Origin: Gymnogyps californianus
Taxonomy: Eukaryota; Chordata; Aves; Accipitriformes; Cathartidae
Length of the DNA stretch: 64,000 nucleotides
Assembly (NCBI RefSeq): GCF_018139145.2
Contig: NC_059486.1
Span: forward strand, 7,998,001 to 8,062,000
Reading direction: 5' to 3'
Under the pieces are notes generated by a model. It was not told where the DNA came from. It saw nothing but the letters and a program-made list of their open reading frames with translations, and ran no database searches. The translations under genes were made by a program, and so were the position numbers. Positions within the stretch are counted from its first letter, which is position 1. Every line of letters starts with the position of its first letter. Below are positions 61,001 through 64,000 of this stretch, piece by piece.

Positions 61001-64000
61001 TGAGATTGAATGAAAGAAAGAAAGAAAGGAAAAGATTAAATCATGCTTTTGCCCTGTCTCCTGATATTTTGAACTCCCCCAGCTAACCCACACTGCACAT
61101 AATAAGATCTGAGCTAGCTCTTTGTCTCGCTCTCTTTGTCTCTCTCTTGTTCTCGTGTGTATGTGCACGTGCACACAGAGAGGCTATTGGACCTCACTTG
61201 TTTTGCTCCTGCAAACCAAGTGCCAACATGACATCTTGTGCCGAAAAGCCTGTAAAACTTTAGTTCCCTTACAGTTACTCAAATGTATGTAATACACAGC
61301 CCCTATGTGGACAATACAGACCTATATGCATGTGCATATCAATAGCATGATATGGGTGATAGAGATCTAATCATGGGATCGATAGCCTGCCCTATAAGGG
61401 GTAGCTCAGTTAGAAAGCTTGACACTGGGTGACGCAGCATGCCAGTCGGCTGCACGCAGCATTCCAGTGCTTTACCCTTTCACAGCTCCAGCTCCAAAGC
61501 ACCCCTCACACATCTGGGGTTTTTTCACTTTTTTTTCCACATCACACTTCTTTTTCACTTTTTTTCTCAAGTGCATTTTTACTGCTCTTGCATCTGTGGG
61601 TGCTCTCTAGCTCATGCTGAGCAGTGTGCTGTTCTGGCTGTCCTGCAGGCTGATGGCTTCATGCTTATGTAGCTTGTATGGCTGCTGTGCAGACTGTAAG
61701 AGTTGAAGACATCTGTCTGAGGCCAGGCCTTCATAAACTGGGATGAGATTGTCTCCTATCCCACAAGAGACAATAAAAACTTTTATCCAGAATAGTGTGG
61801 GAGGTTTACATAAGCAAAGAATCTGAAGTCATCCTGAATTGTTGCCTGACATGGCCTTTGAACAAAGCAGGCTTACCGTAGCTGTAGATCTTTAAATGCT
61901 TCTCTCTGTCCTGCTTGGAATCAGCCGCTCTTCATTTTAAAATTGATTTTGGCCAAGTATTAGGTTTGATAGTGCTAACAATAGTAGCATGAAACCCAGG
62001 GCATTTCGGTCTCATAGCCCAAATCATGGTCTGCCTTAGGCTTGTCTTTGTGCAGTGATGAAAACTGTCCATGAAAATTTTAGGCTGAGGCGGAAGGAAA
62101 AATTTAAATTAAAAAAAAAAAGTAAAATTTAACATTTAGGAAGGTTGAGAATTTTGCATTTAACTTGATTGAAATAACTATTGGAAAATGCATCCTACCT
62201 TGGTTTTTTTTCCTGAGCTACCAAACCACTTGAGATTAATTCATCTTCCCATGTCTTTTGCTGAAAATTAAATATAATCTGGTCTTAATTTGTGTTTAGT
62301 CATATGTACTGCCTATGTGTAACTGAAGGATGGATGTTCCCAGCCTTCAGGTCCCTTTCAAAGGAAGCATATCTAAGTAATTAGAGCACCAGACCAGGAG
62401 TGGTGGATATGAGATCTGCTCCTGGCTCTGCCACTGTTTTAAAACATTCACTTTTCTCCTGCAGTCTCAGTATTGATTCTCTTTTCTCACAGTGTTAGTT
62501 ATCTGCTGTCAGCTTTCCAGTTACAATATGCTCAGCTACACTTGTCCTCTTTTCCCAGTACATTTTATAGGCCAGTGGTACAGACATTTTTGGTCTTTTA
62601 CTGTATATTTTTGGTATTTGTTCATTCCAGAGTTCGTAGGTTTTGAGCATTCATAGTAGGCAGACTGTGATTTAGGAGTGCATAGTGGCTGAGTTTAGAT
62701 GTTTGTGAGCTTTCTGAATGCCTCTGAAAGTCTTTTATGGAATCAAAATAACCCATAACCCAACATCTGCTCATATCCTGGTATTTTTAGTTTCTGAATA
62801 GAGTAAATAAATATCCTTCCTTCTGAGACTGCTTTCTATCAGTGGATTTCAAACTACTTTAGAAACCAAACTGATATAATTAGTAATGTAATCTGTGAGT
62901 TAGAGAAATTTTATTTTCATATTTTGTTTGAGAAAATGGGCACAGAGATATGAAGTGCCTTGCCAGCATCTGGCACAAGTCAGCTTAAGCCCACGATTGA
63001 ATGCAGATGTGCCAAATGTCCCAGGCCCATGTTTTAGTCATCAAGTTACTCTTCCAACACTCAGAACTTCCAACATTTCTCTCTTGGCCTTTTAAAGAGC
63101 TTTATGTTATATCAGAGGCCAGCATAATATATTGCAAAATCATTTAATTGTCGTTATTTTATGTGCAAGTAATTAAAGTATTTCTGGTACTCTGTAAACT
63201 TGTTGCTAGATCAGAACTATGAGTTGATTAAAATGCATTACTTGCAAACAGCAACAGTAATGCTTTTAATGGCAACCACTATTAATCTCTCTGGCTTCAC
63301 TGGTATTTATCCCCATATGGTTACTTTCAAGTATCTGCCTGTAGAGTACAAACCCTTTATAATGCTTATGAAGCTTTGAATGGATCCCACCAGTCTAATG
63401 AGGCTTGGCTTTTATTAAACTAGCTCATTTCCAAGCAAACATCGTAATCACCAGGGAGTTCCTGGCACCCTCCTGCATAAGGCAGTGGTTCGTACTGATT
63501 GCCGCTAGGGATGGGATGCTGACGGAGAGGAAACATTGCTCTCATCCAGCATTATGAATGTTGAATTGACATTCCTGTTTGTTTGGAGGGGACTTGCCAA
63601 GGCAGAGGAGTGGAAGTGATGGGGGAATGAAAGGACCAAAACAGGATGTCTGGCTGACAGCAGGCACGAATCTAATGCAGGAGCAGCATGGAGAGGTGAA
63701 CCTGGCCACTTTGAAACGCAGTCACATTGAGCTCGCTGCTCTTTTGGGAAAGGCTCTTTAGTTGGGTGTGCCTCCTAGCTAGAAGTAGCTGATGGAGGTG
63801 GTGTGTTAAAGCAGGAGAGAGGAAGTGCAGCATTTAAAGAAAAATTATCTGTTTGGGAAGGGCAGTAGGGTCAGAGCAAGGCATACTTGTTCTTGGCTTT
63901 CTGAGGGTTGGATGGTGATTTTTATGTAACCAGAGGTTTGAGCACTGTCCTGAATATGTTTCCAGGTGACAGGTAAATTCCGTGGAGGAGTGAATCCTTT
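51939..64000 (+). CDS. ZDHHC8: ZDHHC8 palmitoyltransferase, spliced coding region (exons 2-6, both ends incomplete)
   Basis: This is a multi-pass membrane S-acyltransferase that transfers palmitate to cysteines of cytoplasmic-facing proteins through an acyl-enzyme intermediate. In mammals ZDHHC8 acts in Golgi/vesicle and dendritic membranes on neuronal scaffolds such as GRIP1 and PICK1 (established knowledge). Five exons with GT-AG borders join in frame (intron phases 2, 1, 0, 2, 0) to about 196 codons. In order they give TM2, DPG, the Cys-rich domain with DHHC, TM3, TM4 and TTNE. If exon 1 has the usual 35 codons, the catalytic cysteine is residue 134, as in the human enzyme. YKNV before the zinc cluster, CHFYRPP, and VEDFDHHC rather than VEEFDHHC favour ZDHHC8 over ZDHHC5. 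The paralogue call rests on remembered sequences; membership of the ZDHHC5/8 group is near certain. TM1 and the long tail with its PDZ ligand are outside the window. Confidence 0.93.
52182..52199. repeat. (TTTA)n microsatellite
   Basis: About four and a half TTTA units. It lies just after a CTTGCAG acceptor look-alike that has no coding continuation. Confidence 0.85.
53085..53165. repeat. Old amniote interspersed repeat (unnamed)
   Basis: TTTAGGTGCTTAAAGGTACA followed by AATAGGTGCTAGTGAGATTTTC and AAAAGAGCTTAAGCAC resembles a dispersed repeat I know from turtle and crocodile DNA (TTAGGTGCCTAAAGATGCAG...GGGATTTTCAAAAG...). I cannot name its family. The resemblance is good over about 65 bp. 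Confidence 0.5.
54875..54940. repeat. Old amniote interspersed repeat, possible second copy
   Basis: GAAGTGCCTAAGGGATTTAG followed by AGTCTAGCTCTCACTAAGAGTCCCACTGAC has the same GCCTAA/AGTCCCA word set as the element at 53085. TGAAGTCAATGGAAATTGGA at about 55077 may be a further part of it. Confidence 0.4.
55497..55625 (-). repeat. MIR-like SINE relic (antisense)
   Basis: Collinear with the reverse of MIR: TCATCCTCATCTTACTAACG, AAAGAGAGGCTAAATGAC, GCTCAAGGCCACAGAGTGAG, TTAGAATACAGGACTTCC, TGACTCCCAGTCCTATGCTC and GACCATGCTGCC. This is the clearest of the MIR-like copies in the window. Identification is from a recalled consensus. Confidence 0.65.
56349..56506 (+). CDS. ZDHHC8: ZDHHC8 exon 3 (first part of Cys-rich zinc-binding domain)
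   Basis: This 158-nt exon follows acceptor TTGAGCAG and ends at GAG|GTAACA. It completes the split Ala codon and adds 52 codons. An acidic run ([11 protein letters not shown]) leads to a β-strand segment ([15 protein letters not shown]). The CRD follows, with [18 protein letters not shown] and DNCVE, whose Cys/His residues bind two structural zinc ions in the family. The acidic linker and CHFYRPP agree with ZDHHC8/5. It has no stop, no frameshift and all expected zinc ligands. It ends in phase 0 directly before the DHHC exon. Confidence 0.95.
56507..59704 (+). other. ZDHHC8 intron 3 (3198 bp)
   Basis: Begins GTAACA and ends TTCTTTACAAG. AT-rich, particularly at 58.4-59.0 kb. Open frames inside are short and unrecognised. 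No gene or clear repeat found. Confidence 0.85.
59705..59877 (+). CDS. ZDHHC8: ZDHHC8 exon 4 (catalytic DHHC and TM3)
   Basis: This 173-nt exon starts after CCCCTTCTTTACAAG and begins [20 protein letters not shown]. The DHHC codons are 59711-59722 and the acyl-accepting cysteine is TGC at 59720-59722. TM3 follows ([20 protein letters not shown] and on), then [13 protein letters not shown]. The exon ends with AC of a Thr codon (phase 2) that the first base of exon 5 completes. The donor is GTATCC, weaker than the others. Reading through it gives 20 further codons and a stop near 59938, so retention of intron 4 would truncate the protein after TM3. Confidence 0.95.
59878..60562 (+). other. ZDHHC8 intron 4 (685 bp)
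   Basis: Begins with the weak donor GTATCC and ends in a long CT tract with GGATACAG. A CATCCCAG inside the tract (AG at 60539-60540) is a possible competing acceptor 22 bp upstream of the used one. It is the shortest intron of the set and has no embedded gene. Confidence 0.85.
60563..60665 (+). CDS. ZDHHC8: ZDHHC8 exon 5 (TM4 and TTxE motif)
   Basis: This 103-nt exon follows a long pyrimidine tract (about 60490-60555) and acceptor GGATACAG, and ends at CAG|GTAAGA. Its first base completes Thr. The next 34 codons start [20 protein letters not shown] (TM4) and end [12 protein letters not shown] is the TTxE motif that packs near the active site in DHHC enzymes. The frame is clean and the exon ends in phase 0. 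Confidence 0.95.
61012..61034. repeat. (GAAA)n microsatellite
   Basis: About five GAAA units with one GGAAA interruption. A simple repeat, probably polymorphic. Confidence 0.85.
62375..62480 (+). repeat. MIR-like SINE relic (sense)
   Basis: AATTAGAGCACCAGACCAGG, then GAGATCTGCTCCTGGCTCTG, CCACT, and CACTTTTCTCCTGCAGTCTC fit the 5'-to-core order of MIR (AGAGCAC..GGACT...GGCTCTGCCACT...CACTTAACCTCTCTGTGCCTC). Diverged but collinear over about 100 bp. Confidence 0.55.
62931..63055 (-). repeat. MIR-like SINE relic (antisense)
   Basis: AATGGGCACAGAGATATGAA, GTGCCTTGCCAGCATC, CACAAGTCAGCTTAAGCCCA, GATTGAATGCAGATGTGCC and CCCAGGCCCATG follow the reverse of MIR (GGCACAGAGAG.TGAAGTGACTTGCCCAAGGTCACACAG...). 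Recalled consensus; no alignment was run. Confidence 0.55.
63966..64000 (+). CDS. ZDHHC8: ZDHHC8 exon 6, start only (cut by window end)
   Basis: After TGAATATGTTTCCAG the sequence opens in phase 0 as [11 protein letters not shown] plus two bases of a Phe codon. This is the conserved stretch just after TM4 in ZDHHC5/8 (the family continues with Phe and a Gly-Cys-Cys-rich segment). The exon continues beyond the window, so its donor and the long regulatory tail cannot be judged. Confidence 0.9.
   Translation, partial: MTGKFRGGVNP

Larger units (their letters stand above)
60666..63965 (+). other. ZDHHC8 intron 5 (3300 bp)
   Basis: Begins GTAAGA and ends TGTTTCCAG. It contains a GAAA microsatellite (61012-61034), a CT/GT-rich patch near 61115-61175, two MIR-like relics and an ATTA-rich segment at 63100-63440. 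No gene inside. Confidence 0.85.

Noticed and set aside
61397..61470. tRNA-like A-box (GGGGTAGCTCAGTTAG)
   Set aside because: There is no anticodon arm, no matching B-box (GGTTCGAATCC type) at the right distance and no acceptor-stem pairing. At most a decayed tRNA-derived SINE head.
1..64000. CRISPR arrays, operons, phage or insertion-sequence systems
   Set aside because: The sequence is spliced vertebrate DNA. No regularly spaced repeats, ribosome binding sites or bacterial gene order occur.

Overview
The window is vertebrate nuclear DNA, most likely avian. It has long AT-rich non-coding stretches, GT-AG spliced exons, old CR1-type and MIR-like repeats, and one well-preserved solo LTR of a type I recognise from bird genomes. 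Nothing prokaryotic is present, and species cannot be fixed from sequence alone.

The only gene I can support is on the + strand: ZDHHC8, a DHHC-family protein S-acyltransferase (palmitoyltransferase). Five coding exons lie at 51939-52060, 56349-56506, 59705-59877, 60563-60665 and 63966-64000 (cut by the window end). Their splice phases agree at every junction, giving about 196 uninterrupted codons. These cover TM2, the DPG motif, the zinc-binding cysteine-rich domain with the catalytic DHHC, TM3, TM4 and the TTxE motif. Exon 1 (about 35 codons, TM1) is not visible and is expected upstream. The long C-terminal tail lies beyond the right edge. ZDHHC8 is favoured over its paralogue ZDHHC5 by several positions in the DHHC-CRD exons, judged from remembered family sequences.

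Positions 1-51938 appear to be a single very large first intron. It holds an antisense, decayed CR1 LINE fragment (about 7300-8640), other CR1-like scraps, a solo LTR with a 5-bp target duplication (30678-31282), long homopolymers including a C29 tract (41673-41701), G-rich tracts around 13-16 kb, and a perfect 28-bp inverted repeat with an 8-nt loop (25343-25406). Open reading frames there are of the number and length expected by chance.

The right 12 kb has introns of 4288, 3198, 685 and 3300 bp with MIR-like SINE relics and another old amniote repeat. No new multi-gene system is evident. The best leads are the perfect hairpin, the LTR carrying its own promoter and poly(A) signals in sense orientation, the size of intron 1, a 28-nt exon-like segment, and a weak donor after the catalytic exon.
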